DNA of 64,000 bases from JACADW01 sp963747985 (GTDB lineage: Bacteria > Acidobacteriota > UBA6911). Every line of letters begins with the position of its first letter. The first letter of the stretch is position 1. Below are positions 1 to 8,902 of the stretch, one piece after another. The translations under genes and the position numbers were made by a program. The stretch is taken from contig CAVVHG010000007.1 of assembly GCA_963747985.1 (NCBI GenBank), positions 494,214 to 558,213 of the forward strand. Direction: 5' to 3'. Below the pieces are notes generated by a model. The model was not told the origin of the DNA. It saw nothing but the letters and a program-made list of their open reading frames with translations, and did not search any database.

Positions 1-1
1 C

Positions 2-625
2 GACAAGCCGAACCGCTACTACCATGCGCTTGATGAGTGGTGGAGGGAGGCGTACGGCGATGGCAGCCGGGGAGCCGTTTTCATCGGCAACGTTCGCTAC
101 GACGGAAACAGCCGGTCTTATATTATGGACATGGCGCAGCCGATCATCAGTGCGGGTGGCGGCGTTGAAGGCATGCTCAGGGTGGTTCTGGATACGCAGC
201 CGATCCACGCTCTGATCGGATCGATCCAATCGGATCCCGGGATGAACGTGGCTCTCATTCACGCACGCGGAGATATCATTTCCGCCGCGGGATACAGCAG
301 CCTCGAGTTCCGAACCTACCCCGCCACCCTGGATATTCTAAATGCCAGGGACAGGGAGAGACGATCCTTCATCTCGTCCGAGGAGCCCCGTTCGGTATAT
401 GGCCTCAGCCAACGCAGCTTTGCCGAGATATTTCCGCATCTCAACTGGCTCATTGTTGCTTCCTCCCCCGTCAAGGGACTGCTGGGGCCGCTGTCACAGT
501 TGCGGAATTACTTCATTGCCCTGCTCCTGGGGGTATTTCTGGCGACTTTTATCGTCACGCTGATGCTGTCACGCGTCGAATCGAAGCCTGTCATCGAGGA
601 AGATCCGCACCTGGAACGGCTTTGA
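2..625 (+). CDS. Cache-type sensor domain protein, 3' part only
   Basis: The frame is open from base 2, so the N-terminus lies outside the window; 207 residues are visible. The first part (WWREAYGDGSRGAVFIGNV, then YDGNSRSYIMDMAQPI) resembles the membrane-distal half of double Cache domains, which bind small ligands outside the cytoplasm. One hydrophobic helix (about residues 167-190, FIALLLGVFLATFIVTLML) follows, and the protein ends only about 18 residues later with an acidic tail. Cache receptors normally carry a HAMP, kinase, cyclase or chemotaxis domain after this helix; here nothing follows, so it may act through a separate partner. The ligand cannot be told from sequence. Confidence 0.7.
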   Translation, partial: DKPNRYYHALDEWWREAYGDGSRGAVFIGNVRYDGNSRSYIMDMAQPIISAGGGVEGMLRVVLDTQPIHALIGSIQSDPGMNVALIHARGDIISAAGYSSLEFRTYPATLDILNARDRERRSFISSEEPRSVYGLSQRSFAEIFPHLNWLIVASSPVKGLLGPLSQLRNYFIALLLGVFLATFIVTLMLSRVESKPVIEEDPHLERL

Positions 626-751
626 TTTCCCGGCCGGCCTGAGGAGAAGAGACGCACGGATTTCACCGCACGTGCAAAGCTATCGGGTGCAGGCGATCTG
701 CCCTGATCCGGGAGCTTGGTCCGGTCTGTTCGTACTTGCCCCGGATGTGCC

Positions 752-2155
752 ATGAATCTGCCAAATGATCAGTCGTTGACCATAAGGCGGCTGGCTTCCC
801 TCATCCGCCGCCGTGAGATTTCTCCGCTTGAATTGACCAGATTCATGATTGAGAGGGCGGAGAGGCTGCAACCATCGCTTAACGCCTTCATTACGATTAC
901 GGTGGAGCTGGCTCTCTCCCAGGCCCGCGAGGCAACGAAAGAGATATCAGGAGGCTCCTACCGCGGGCCGCTCCACGGAATCCCGCTCAGTCTCAAGGAC
1001 CTGTTTGACGTCCGGAATGTTCGCACCACTGCCGGCTCCAAAATCCTCCGCTACCACCGCCCCGGGCGTAATGCGACCGTGGTGGACCGCCTGTTGGAAA
1101 GCGGGTGCGTCATTCTGGGAAAGACGAACCTCCATGAGTTTGCGTTCGGCGCTACAAGCGTGAACCCGCACTACGGCCCTGTTCATAATCCGTGGAACCC
1201 GGCGCGAATTTCCGGAGGCTCCAGCGGTGGCAGCGCGGCCGCAGTGGCAGCGGGTCTTTGCGTCGCCTCCCTGGGAACCGACACCGGAGGCTCGATCCGC
1301 ATCCCCTCGGCTGCCTGCGGGTGCGTGGGCCTGAAACCCACTTACGGCCTGGTGCCGGTTGCCGGTGTGATCCCGCTCGCACCGAGCCTGGATCATGTCG
1401 GTCCCATCACCAGGTGCGTTGAAGACGCCGCGATAGTCCTCGACGCAATTGCCGACCACGGGGCGGGTGCCGGGAAAGGAGGTGGAAAGCTGCTGCGTGG
1501 GCTGCGGCAGGGGGTCCAGGGACTGCGCATCGGGATCCCGAGGCAGTATTTTTTCGACCGGATACGTCCCGATGTTCGCCGCGTCGTCATGACTGCCATC
1601 TCATGCCTCCAGGAATCCGGGGCGAAACTGATCGAGATCGACCTGCCCGGAATGAAGGAGACAGCAGAACTGGCGGCCGAGATCACCGTGGCTGAAGCAC
1701 TCGTCTACCATTGGAAGTGGCTGCAGACGCGGGTCGGAGACTACGGCGATGATCTGCGCACGCGCATGATGGAGAGGCTGGAGATGCCCGCAGTTGCCTA
1801 TCTGCGGTATCAGGAACGGAGGCGGGCGTACGCGGAGAGGTTGGCGCGCGCAATGGACGCCTGCGATGTCATGGCAGTGCCCACCCTGCCGATGCCGGCA
1901 TGCTTCATCCGGGACACCGAGGTTGCTTTCGGGGCATCGCGGGAGTCTGTCCGGAACGCACTGCTGAGGCTGACCAGACCTGCGAATCTGGCAGGGCTGC
2001 CGGCGATCTCTCTCCCCTGCGGTTTTTCCTCGGAGGGACTGCCCGTCGGCCTCCAGTTGATCGGACGGCGTTCCGGGGAGTCGACGCTGCTGCGTGCGGC
2101 GTGGTCCTATGAGCATTCGACGCCCTGGCACACAAAGTTCCCGCCCGTATTCTGA
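752..2155 (+). CDS. Amidase-signature family hydrolase (GatA-like)
   Basis: A 467-residue amidase-signature enzyme. The Ser-cisSer-Lys triad is visible as Lys82 (SLKDLF), Ser157 in GGSSGGSAA and nucleophile Ser181 in TDTGGS, with the same spacing as in GatA. It hydrolyses a carboxamide to acid and ammonia. GatA itself works with GatB and GatC to make Gln-tRNA or Asn-tRNA; neither gene is near, so a stand-alone amidase is as likely. nadE and pncB follow on the same strand, which raises the possibility of a role in nicotinamide or NAD metabolism (inference). ATG at 752 is chosen because family homology begins just after it; an in-frame start 36 nt upstream adds an unlikely Cys-containing extension. 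Confidence 0.85.
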   Translation: MNLPNDQSLTIRRLASLIRRREISPLELTRFMIERAERLQPSLNAFITITVELALSQAREATKEISGGSYRGPLHGIPLSLKDLFDVRNVRTTAGSKILRYHRPGRNATVVDRLLESGCVILGKTNLHEFAFGATSVNPHYGPVHNPWNPARISGGSSGGSAAAVAAGLCVASLGTDTGGSIRIPSAACGCVGLKPTYGLVPVAGVIPLAPSLDHVGPITRCVEDAAIVLDAIADHGAGAGKGGGKLLRGLRQGVQGLRIGIPRQYFFDRIRPDVRRVVMTAISCLQESGAKLIEIDLPGMKETAELAAEITVAEALVYHWKWLQTRVGDYGDDLRTRMMERLEMPAVAYLRYQERRRAYAERLARAMDACDVMAVPTLPMPACFIRDTEVAFGASRESVRNALLRLTRPANLAGLPAISLPCGFSSEGLPVGLQLIGRRSGESTLLRAAWSYEHSTPWHTKFPPVF

Positions 2156-2224
2156 AATTCTCGCCGATGGCTGAATGCTGAGAGCCGACAACTTTGTGTG
2201 CTATCTTTCTGCTCCGGGGGAAGC

Positions 2225-3859
2225 ATGCGGACCGCTTTGGCGCAGATCAACACCACGGTGGGAGACGTCCGGGGCAACCGTGACCGGGTCCTCGTGGAAC
2301 TCGAAAACGCCAGCCGCCTGGGTGCTGACCTCGTCCTGTTCCCGGAGCTCACTCTCACCGGGTACCCGCCGCGCGATATGCTCGGCATCCACGGGTTTGT
2401 GGACGCCAACATTGCCGCGCTCCGTGACATCGCGTCGCACACAGGCAGCACAGGTGCCGTGGTCGGTTTTGTCGATCGCAATACCCTCGGGGAGGGAAAG
2501 GAATTCCACAACGCTGCCGCGCTTGTGGCCGAGGGCAGGGTTCAGGGAACAGTCCACAAGACGCTCCTGCCGACCTACGACGTTTTCGATGAGGACCGGT
2601 ACTTCGAGAAGTCTCGCGAAAACCGGGTTATACCCTTCCGAGGCCGGAGGGTGGGAATAACCATTTGTGAGGATGCGTGGAATGCGGAGGACTTCTGGCC
2701 CCGGCCGCTCTACGCGACCGATCCCGTGCGAGCCCTTGTCGAAGGTGGGGCCGACCTCCTCGTCAACATCTCCGCCTCGCCGTTCGAGATGAACAAACCC
2801 AGGTTCCGGTACGAGATGCTGCTCGAACACGTCAGACGGCACCATGTCCCGATGCTTTACCTCAACCTCGTCGGCGGAAACGACGACCTCATCTTCGACG
2901 GCAACAGTCTCGTGATCGGCAGGCACGGAAACCTTGTCGCGCAGGCGAGAGGCTTCGGAGACGACCTGCTGATCTCGGACCCCGATTCCTCGACGGATCG
3001 GCCCTATCGCGAGTGTGATGCGCTGCAGGACCTGCTCGACGCGCTTGTGCTCGGGACGCGGGACTACGCACGGAAGTGCGGATTCAGGTCGGCAGTGCTC
3101 GGATTGAGCGGCGGAATAGACTCGGCCGTCACCGCCTGCATCGCGGCCAGAGCCTTGGGGCCGGCCAATGTGGTCGGCGTTTCGATGCCGTCCGTCTACT
3201 CCGCGCAGGCAAGCCACGACGATGCGCAGATACTCGCGCAGAACCTTGGCATCGAGTTCAGGGTAATCCCGATCCAGCCGCTTTTTCGCGAGTACATCGA
3301 TCTGCTTGCGCCGCTCTTCCGCGACCGACCGCCCGACACGACCGAGGAGAACCTTCAGGCGCGCATCCGCGGCAACCTTCTCATGGCGCTGTCAAACAAG
3401 TTCGGCCACCTGGTTCTCAGCACCGGGAACAAGTCGGAGATCGGAGTCGGGTACTGCACGCTCTACGGAGACATGGCCGGAGGGCTTGCCGTGATCTCTG
3501 ATGTTCCGAAGACGGTGGTCTACCGGCTTGCCTCCCACATCAACCGGGAGCGAGAGATAATTCCCCCTAACACTATCAGCCGCGTGCCCTCGGCGGAGCT
3601 GAGACCGGACCAGGCGGACCAGGACACATTGCCGGATTACGCGGTGCTCGATGAGATACTCCGTCTCAGGGTCGAAGAGCAGCTGGCCGTGGATGAAATC
3701 GTCGCGCGCGATTTTGACCGCGGCACGGTCGCGGAAGTGGTCAGGATGATACACGCCAGCGAGTACAAGCGGCGGCAGGCCGCTCCCGGCTTGAAAGTCT
3801 CGCAACGCGCCTTCGGCACCGGTCGTCGGATGCCGATTGCTTCTCGTATCAATTTCTAG
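2225..3859 (+). CDS. nadE: Glutamine-dependent NAD+ synthetase
   Basis: Makes NAD+ from deamido-NAD+, ATP and glutamine, the last step of NAD synthesis. The 544-residue protein has two domains. Residues 1-260 are a carbon-nitrogen hydrolase (glutaminase) with the triad Glu41, Lys112 and Cys148 (TICEDAW). Residues 270-544 are the ATP-pyrophosphatase synthetase with the P-loop SGGIDS at 295-300. Both domains look complete. ATG at 2225 is preferred because a purine-rich GGGGGA lies just upstream and the protein then opens MRTALAQIN as in relatives. pncB follows 83 nt downstream, making an NAD synthesis and salvage pair. Confidence 0.96.
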   Translation: MRTALAQINTTVGDVRGNRDRVLVELENASRLGADLVLFPELTLTGYPPRDMLGIHGFVDANIAALRDIASHTGSTGAVVGFVDRNTLGEGKEFHNAAALVAEGRVQGTVHKTLLPTYDVFDEDRYFEKSRENRVIPFRGRRVGITICEDAWNAEDFWPRPLYATDPVRALVEGGADLLVNISASPFEMNKPRFRYEMLLEHVRRHHVPMLYLNLVGGNDDLIFDGNSLVIGRHGNLVAQARGFGDDLLISDPDSSTDRPYRECDALQDLLDALVLGTRDYARKCGFRSAVLGLSGGIDSAVTACIAARALGPANVVGVSMPSVYSAQASHDDAQILAQNLGIEFRVIPIQPLFREYIDLLAPLFRDRPPDTTEENLQARIRGNLLMALSNKFGHLVLSTGNKSEIGVGYCTLYGDMAGGLAVISDVPKTVVYRLASHINREREIIPPNTISRVPSAELRPDQADQDTLPDYAVLDEILRLRVEEQLAVDEIVARDFDRGTVAEVVRMIHASEYKRRQAAPGLKVSQRAFGTGRRMPIASRINF

Positions 3860-3942
3860 GCGATTCCTGCTGTCCCGGGCTGCGGCTGCAAGCCCGGGGC
3901 AAAGCGCAGCGCAACCCGTCTTCGTTCGAAAGGGCAGGGAAA

Positions 3943-5379
3943 ATGACAACGCGAGCCCTTCTGACCGACCTCTACGAGTTGACCATGATGGCCGGCTACC
4001 TCGCACAGGGCAAAGTCGGGGATACAGCGACGTTCGACCTTTATTACCGCCACAACCCGTTTGGCGGCGGCTACGCGGTCGCCGCGGGGCTGGAACCGGC
4101 GATTCGTGCCGCGATGGGCATGGAATTCACGGCCGAGGATACCGGGTATCTGCGGTCTCTTCGAACTCCGGCCGGGACCTCTCTCTTTCCCGAGTCCTTC
4201 CTCGAAAGCCTCGCGGAATTCCGATTCCGCGGGGATATCCGTGCCATCGAGGAAGGAACGGTTGTATTCGCCAACGAACCGCTCCTTCAGGTAAGCGGCG
4301 GGTTGAGCGAGTGTCAGATTCTCGAAAGCATCCTGCTCTGCATCGTCAATTTCCAGACTCTCGTCGCAACCAAGGCCGCCCGGCTGTGGGAAGCGTCCCG
4401 CCACGGCACGATACTCGAATTCGGATTGCGAAGGGCACAGGGTCCCGACGGCGCGTTGAGTGCCTGCCGTGCGGCCTTCATCGGCGGGGCAGCGGCGACA
4501 TCGAACGTGCTCGGAGCCGCCACCTACGGCCTGCCCCCGAAGGGTACACACGCACACAGCTGGGTTCAGTCCTTCCCGAGCGAGCTCGAGGCGTTTCGAG
4601 CTTTCGCGCGTTCCTTTCCGAAGGAGTGCGTTCTGCTTGTCGATACCTACGATGTTCTGCGCAGCGGTGTGCCGAACGCCATTGTGGTGGCCAGGGAACT
4701 CGAAGCCGGCGGCGACCGCCTCTCCGGAATTCGTATCGACAGCGGCGACCTGGCGTTCCTGAGTCAGCGTGCCAGGAAGATGCTCGACGACGCGGACCTC
4801 CGTTACGTGAAGATCCTGGTCTCGAATGAAGTCGACGAGTACGTGATTGCCGAAATCATGTCCCAAGGTGGCAAGGTCGACATCTGGGGGGTTGGAACGA
4901 ACCTGGTGACGGCCGGAGGCGTCGGCGGCGGGGCTCTCGGAGGCGTGTACAAGCTGGTTGAACACAACGGGCAGCCCAGAATAAAGTTGAGCAGTAACCC
5001 GGAAAAGGTGACAACGCCGGGCACGAAGAAGGTGATGCGGTTCATGGATGACGCGGGATTCATGGAGGCGGATGCGATCGCCGACGTCTCAGAGGATCTG
5101 GACACCGGACCGGTTGTCATTGTCGATCCCAACAACCCGCTCCGCAGGAAACGGCTGGAAAACTCCAACCGCACCCCTTTGCTCCGCGATGTATTGCGCC
5201 GCGGCGCCCTGATCTACGATTTCCCGTCGCTCGAACAGGTAAGGCGCAGGCGGACAGAGCAGATGGCGCAGTTGCACGAAACCTATCGCCGGCTCCGTAA
5301 TCCGCATGAGTACAAGGTCGGGCTGACCCAGACCCTCTGGCGAGAGAAGGAAAGGATGCTCAACCGCGATATGATCTGA
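3943..5379 (+). CDS. pncB: Nicotinate phosphoribosyltransferase
   Basis: Joins nicotinate to PRPP to give nicotinate mononucleotide in the Preiss-Handler salvage route, feeding the NadE reaction encoded just upstream. The 478-residue protein begins TDLYELTMMAGYL, typical of the long bacterial form. The motif GTHAHSWVQ holds the histidine expected to be phosphorylated during ATP-coupled catalysis, and IRIDSGDLA lies in the phosphate-binding barrel. Length is normal for the family. GGCAGGGAAA precedes the ATG. It is probably cotranscribed with nadE. Confidence 0.95.
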   Translation: MTTRALLTDLYELTMMAGYLAQGKVGDTATFDLYYRHNPFGGGYAVAAGLEPAIRAAMGMEFTAEDTGYLRSLRTPAGTSLFPESFLESLAEFRFRGDIRAIEEGTVVFANEPLLQVSGGLSECQILESILLCIVNFQTLVATKAARLWEASRHGTILEFGLRRAQGPDGALSACRAAFIGGAAATSNVLGAATYGLPPKGTHAHSWVQSFPSELEAFRAFARSFPKECVLLVDTYDVLRSGVPNAIVVARELEAGGDRLSGIRIDSGDLAFLSQRARKMLDDADLRYVKILVSNEVDEYVIAEIMSQGGKVDIWGVGTNLVTAGGVGGGALGGVYKLVEHNGQPRIKLSSNPEKVTTPGTKKVMRFMDDAGFMEADAIADVSEDLDTGPVVIVDPNNPLRRKRLENSNRTPLLRDVLRRGALIYDFPSLEQVRRRRTEQMAQLHETYRRLRNPHEYKVGLTQTLWREKERMLNRDMI

Positions 5380-5507
5380 ATTCAGATTGCGCAGCGGCGA
5401 GCAGACGGCAGAGCGAATATTCGACCCGATGTGACCCGTTCTGATAATCTTTCATCCGCGTGGCATACTATGCCGAGGCGTTTTCACAGATATACGGGAG
5501 GCTGGCA

Positions 5508-6875
5508 ATGATACCTAAGACCCGACGACAATTCATCCGCGAGTCGTTCGCAGCGGGCGCCGCTGCCGGCACTCTGGCTCCAGGGACCGGCGTGCTTACA
5601 GCTGCTTCTTACGACAAGGTTATCGGCGCAAACGATCGCATTCGCGTCGCCCTGATCGGCAGCGGCGGACAAGGCCGTGCCGACCTGAGCAAGTTCATCC
5701 GGATCAAGGATGTCGAATGCATCGCGATCTGCGATGTCGATGACGCGCAGGCCGCACGAGGAGTCGCACTGGTTGAGCAGGGGACAGGGCAGAAACCCGG
5801 CCTGTCGACTCGCGACTACCGGGTCGTCCTGGAGCGGAAGGAGATCGATGCTGTGGTCATAGGAACGCCCGACCACTGGCACGCTCTGCCTGCCATCATG
5901 GCCTGTCAGGCAGGCAAGGATGTCTACGTCGAGAAGCCCCTGGCAATCTCGATCGGTGAAGGGCGCGCCATGGTGGAGGCTGCCCGCAAGCACGACCGGG
6001 TCGTTCAGATGGGCACTCAGCAGCGGAGCGCTCCTCATTACCAGAGGGCGGTCGAATACGTGCAGAGCGGCAAGTTGGGCAAGATAAGACTGGTGCGGGC
6101 GTGGGCCTTCCTCGATTGGAAAGGCGAGATACCGGTTGTCCCCGACAGCGACCCACCCCCGGGGGTCGACTACGACTTTTGGCTCGGGCCGGCCCCGAAA
6201 CGCCCGTTCAACAAGAACCGCTTCCATTTCACCTTCCGCTGGTACTGGGATTACTCCGGTGGCCTCATGACCGACTGGGGCGCCCACATGATCGACATCG
6301 CAAACTGGGGCATGGGGATCAAGGCTCCGAGCTCTGCCGTCTCGGTGGGTGGAAAATTTGGCTATCCCAACGACGCAATGCAGACACCCGATACCCAGCA
6401 GGCGATCTGGGAATTCCCCGACTTCAGCATGATCTGGGAGCACGCGGTGGGCCTGGGCCGGGGCCCGGAGTCTCGTGAACACGGCGTCGAATTCCACGGC
6501 AACGACGGTGTGCTGGTCGTGGATCGCGGTGGCTGGGAAATCTACCCGGAAACCGATGCCATCAACAAGCCCAGGCAATACAAGTCAGCGGGAATGCCGA
6601 GGCAGTCGGCAGGCAGCGCGGACTACCATGGGCTCCATGTCCAGAACTTCGTGGACTGCATGCGCTCGCGGCAGCGCCCCAATTCCGATGTCGAGATCGG
6701 CCACAATTCAATGATCGCCTGCCACCTGGCAAACATCGCGCAACGGCTTGGGCGACAGGTGAAATGGGACGTCGAGAAAGAGCTGATGATCGGTGACACG
6801 CAGGCACAGTCATACGTCACCAGGGGATACCGCGCACCCTGGCGTCTCGACATGACTCTGGGGACTTCCGCATAG
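5508..6875 (+). CDS. Gfo/Idh/MocA family oxidoreductase with Tat signal
   Basis: A 455-residue NAD(P)-dependent dehydrogenase. The N-terminus KTRRQFIRESFAAGAAAG is a twin-arginine signal, so it is probably exported folded with its cofactor. A Rossmann fold follows with IGSGGQGR, then the family motif EKPLAI, where Lys contacts cofactor and substrate. WDYSGGLMTDWGAHMIDIA fits the C-terminal substrate domain. Such Tat-targeted enzymes are abundant in acidobacteria, planctomycetes and Bacteroidetes and act on sugars or sugar acids. The exact substrate is unknown, but deoxysugar genes follow downstream. ATG at 5508 is chosen because GGGAGG precedes it at good spacing and the Tat motif then sits at the very start. 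Confidence 0.9.
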   Translation: MIPKTRRQFIRESFAAGAAAGTLAPGTGVLTAASYDKVIGANDRIRVALIGSGGQGRADLSKFIRIKDVECIAICDVDDAQAARGVALVEQGTGQKPGLSTRDYRVVLERKEIDAVVIGTPDHWHALPAIMACQAGKDVYVEKPLAISIGEGRAMVEAARKHDRVVQMGTQQRSAPHYQRAVEYVQSGKLGKIRLVRAWAFLDWKGEIPVVPDSDPPPGVDYDFWLGPAPKRPFNKNRFHFTFRWYWDYSGGLMTDWGAHMIDIANWGMGIKAPSSAVSVGGKFGYPNDAMQTPDTQQAIWEFPDFSMIWEHAVGLGRGPESREHGVEFHGNDGVLVVDRGGWEIYPETDAINKPRQYKSAGMPRQSAGSADYHGLHVQNFVDCMRSRQRPNSDVEIGHNSMIACHLANIAQRLGRQVKWDVEKELMIGDTQAQSYVTRGYRAPWRLDMTLGTSA

Positions 6876-6990
6876 ATACAGCAACCCCCGGAATACGCAG
6901 GCCGGCAGGCCGCGCCGGCGAGTCGAGGGTGACCGGGAACTTCGAGATCGAGTACGACCAATCCTCGCATGCGGGATCGGAGTGGGGACC

Positions 6991-7016
6991 GCGATCGGTA
7001 TCGAGATTCGAAGTCG
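6991..7016. repeat. Short periodic TCGAT/CCGAT-type repeat
   Basis: On the minus strand this reads as degenerate hexamers CGACTT-CGAATC-TCGATA-CCGATC. Similar tracts occur in other intergenic gaps of this window (11398, 16856 and 27203). It lies in the 279-nt stretch after the Tat-type oxidoreductase, where I see no gene. Confidence 0.4.
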
Positions 7017-7154
7017 TGGTCAGCCGACAGTCCTCAAACACCAGGCCTGTTGCCAATCGATACCGACCCCGAAGGAGATCCCTGTCAGGCACGATGCGCG
7101 GGGCAGGCCGACGCAATGCCTTCAGGGTGAGGTCGATGACTCATCGGATATGCG

Positions 7155-7352
7155 TCACTCTCCGTGGTTTTGCAGAGGTCTCACGGCTTTGCCCGAATAG
7201 GCGGGTGCGAATACGAACCAGGCAAGCGACGCGACTGCCAGCATCCGCCGATACGTCTCTGACTCAACGTAACCAAGGAAGATAAGCATCCCCGACGCGA
7301 GGCACGCCGCGAAGCTGAGTGCAGCCAGCAACCCGAAAACAGTTCTGAACAT
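7155..7352 (-). CDS. Small two-helix membrane protein
   Basis: A 65-residue protein with two hydrophobic helices, about residues 3-26 (VFGLLAALSFAACLASGMLI) and 38-52 (MLAVASLAWFVFAP). It starts 36 nt after the stop of the upstream permease on the same strand, and AAGGAG stands 7 nt before its ATG, so it is probably translated from the same mRNA. Very small membrane proteins beside transporters often act as accessory subunits; that role is inferred from position alone. No family recognised. Confidence 0.65.
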   Translation of the reverse strand: MFRTVFGLLAALSFAACLASGMLIFLGYVESETYRRMLAVASLAWFVFAPAYSGKAVRPLQNHGE

Positions 7353-7388
7353 CGATATTCTCCTTGAGTCAGGCCTGGTGAGCCGCCC

Positions 7389-8762
7389 TCAAACCGGCGC
7401 CGGTTTCCGGAAGTGCAGGTTCAGCGCGGTATACAGAACAAGCGCGAACAGATAACCGGGCAGCCAGCGGAAGAACAGGTGCATGGGCATCAGGAAGCAC
7501 GCAGCAAGAGTTCCGGCCCAGACCACCCCCGCCCGCCAGTTGACAGCAGATCCCATCCGTTCCGCCCGGTACCTTGGTATCCGCAGGAGGGGGAACAGCC
7601 AGTGCTCCGCGACTACCACGGCGCCCATGGGCATCAGCACGAGGCCATAGATGGCCACGTAGTCCAGCAACCTCATGAAGATTACCGGGAAGCAGGAAAG
7701 CACGGTGGTGATGAATCCCGCTATAAGCGTCACCTTCCAGCGCGGCCAATTGGGGGTCACGCACTGCAGGGCGAGGCCCGCCCGGTAGAGTGTGGGATTG
7801 GCTGTTGTCCACCCTGCCAGCACCACCGCTACAACCCCTGCAGTGCCGGCAGCCTCCGCAGCCATCATGCCCGGATCCATCTGCCTGCCTGCGGCAGCCA
7901 CCATGATCCCGGAGCAGAGCCACGCCAGCATGTGGCCGGGATACATGCCGAAAGCCGAATAGAGTCCATAGGCCCAGTGCTTCGCGTAGCGGAACAGCGC
8001 CATGTCGGAGAGAGCAATATGCATGGCCAGGTTGCAGAACCAGGCGAAGAAGATGATGTGCCAGACCGAAAACTTGTCCTGCCCGGCGCTTGTTACCCCG
8101 TTCCAGATCCGGGCCTTTGCGATTTCCCAGAAATTACCGAGATCTGCGTGGACGCCCAGGCGCGGAAGTACAGCCAGCGCGCCGACGACGAAAATTGCCA
8201 GGATCCAGGGCGCGCAGACCCTGGCGAATTTGCTCAGTTTCTCGAAACCGAGGATGGCGAGCGTTACAAAGGCGGCGCCGATAGCAAAGGTCAGGGCAAC
8301 CCAACCGGGACTGGTCGGGCAGACATCCGTCAGCGCTGGGGTCTTTATCCCAAGCGGCAGCCCGATCGCCGTGGCTGACACCGCGATCATGGCTCCCGCG
8401 AGAATGCAGTAAAGGACCGCGTTGGCCACATTGTAGATGGCGGTCAGTCCCGGACCTGCGATGCGGCGAAGGTACCAGTACAGAGTCAGTCGGGTCTGTA
8501 CGGCGACAGGCGCGCAGATGAAGGTCCAGGAAAGAACTGCCAGCAGGTTCCCGACTATCAGTCCCAGAATCAGGTCGGCGGCCTTCGCGCCATGCAGCAC
8601 AAAAAAGGCGCCGATCACGAATTCGGTGCCGGCCACATGTTCGCCGGCCATGAGGCTGGCGAACTGCCACCCGGTTTTGAGTTGGTCCGGGGCAACAGGC
8701 TCCCGATCGTACTCATAGAGGGCGTCCATCCTCGACATGAGCTGGGAGAGTTTCATGGGCAT
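7389..8762 (-). CDS. NCS1-type (purine-cytosine permease-like) transporter
   Basis: About 457 residues with roughly twelve hydrophobic helices. WTTANPTLYRAGLALQ is close to the conserved region of nucleobase:cation symporter-1 proteins such as CodB, and the N-terminal GWQFASLMAGEHVAGTEF also fits. Classical substrates are cytosine, allantoin, hydantoins or thiamine, but this gene lies between a sugar oxidoreductase and rhamnose/fucose genes and is divergent from rhaA, so it may carry a sugar or its derivative (inference). A 65-aa membrane protein follows it. The start is uncertain: ATG at 8762 has GGGA 7 nt upstream, while 8789 and 8756 are alternatives. Confidence 0.8.
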   Translation of the reverse strand: MPMKLSQLMSRMDALYEYDREPVAPDQLKTGWQFASLMAGEHVAGTEFVIGAFFVLHGAKAADLILGLIVGNLLAVLSWTFICAPVAVQTRLTLYWYLRRIAGPGLTAIYNVANAVLYCILAGAMIAVSATAIGLPLGIKTPALTDVCPTSPGWVALTFAIGAAFVTLAILGFEKLSKFARVCAPWILAIFVVGALAVLPRLGVHADLGNFWEIAKARIWNGVTSAGQDKFSVWHIIFFAWFCNLAMHIALSDMALFRYAKHWAYGLYSAFGMYPGHMLAWLCSGIMVAAAGRQMDPGMMAAEAAGTAGVVAVVLAGWTTANPTLYRAGLALQCVTPNWPRWKVTLIAGFITTVLSCFPVIFMRLLDYVAIYGLVLMPMGAVVVAEHWLFPLLRIPRYRAERMGSAVNWRAGVVWAGTLAACFLMPMHLFFRWLPGYLFALVLYTALNLHFRKPAPV

Positions 8763-8833
8763 GGGTGCGTCCCGGTTCGCCGCGATCATTTATCGCTGGC
8801 AATTCCGTATCTCGATTTGGCAGTATGGTCGAG

Positions 8834-8866
8834 GGCGCGCCGACCGCCGCGCAACAGAGGCGCGCC
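8834..8866. promoter_or_regulatory. Paired GGCGCGCC palindromes, possible operator
   Basis: The 8-nt palindrome GGCGCGCC occurs at 8834-8841 and 8859-8866, 25 nt apart from start to start, between the divergent permease and rhaA genes. Two identical palindromes about 2.5 helical turns apart in a divergent promoter region suit a repressor or activator site. GC-rich chance remains possible; no regulator gene is nearby. Confidence 0.3.
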
Positions 8867-8902
8867 GGAAACCCGTTAACCATATCAGACAGACGACGCC
8901 AT

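Noticed and set aside
2201..3217. Long minus-strand frame opposite nadE
   Set aside because: Shadow of a GC-rich coding region; nadE has both catalytic triad and P-loop on the plus strand.
6929..7285. 118-codon plus-strand frame after the Tat oxidoreductase
   Set aside because: Rich in Arg and Ser without domain features; overlaps the better supported 65-aa membrane gene on the other strand.
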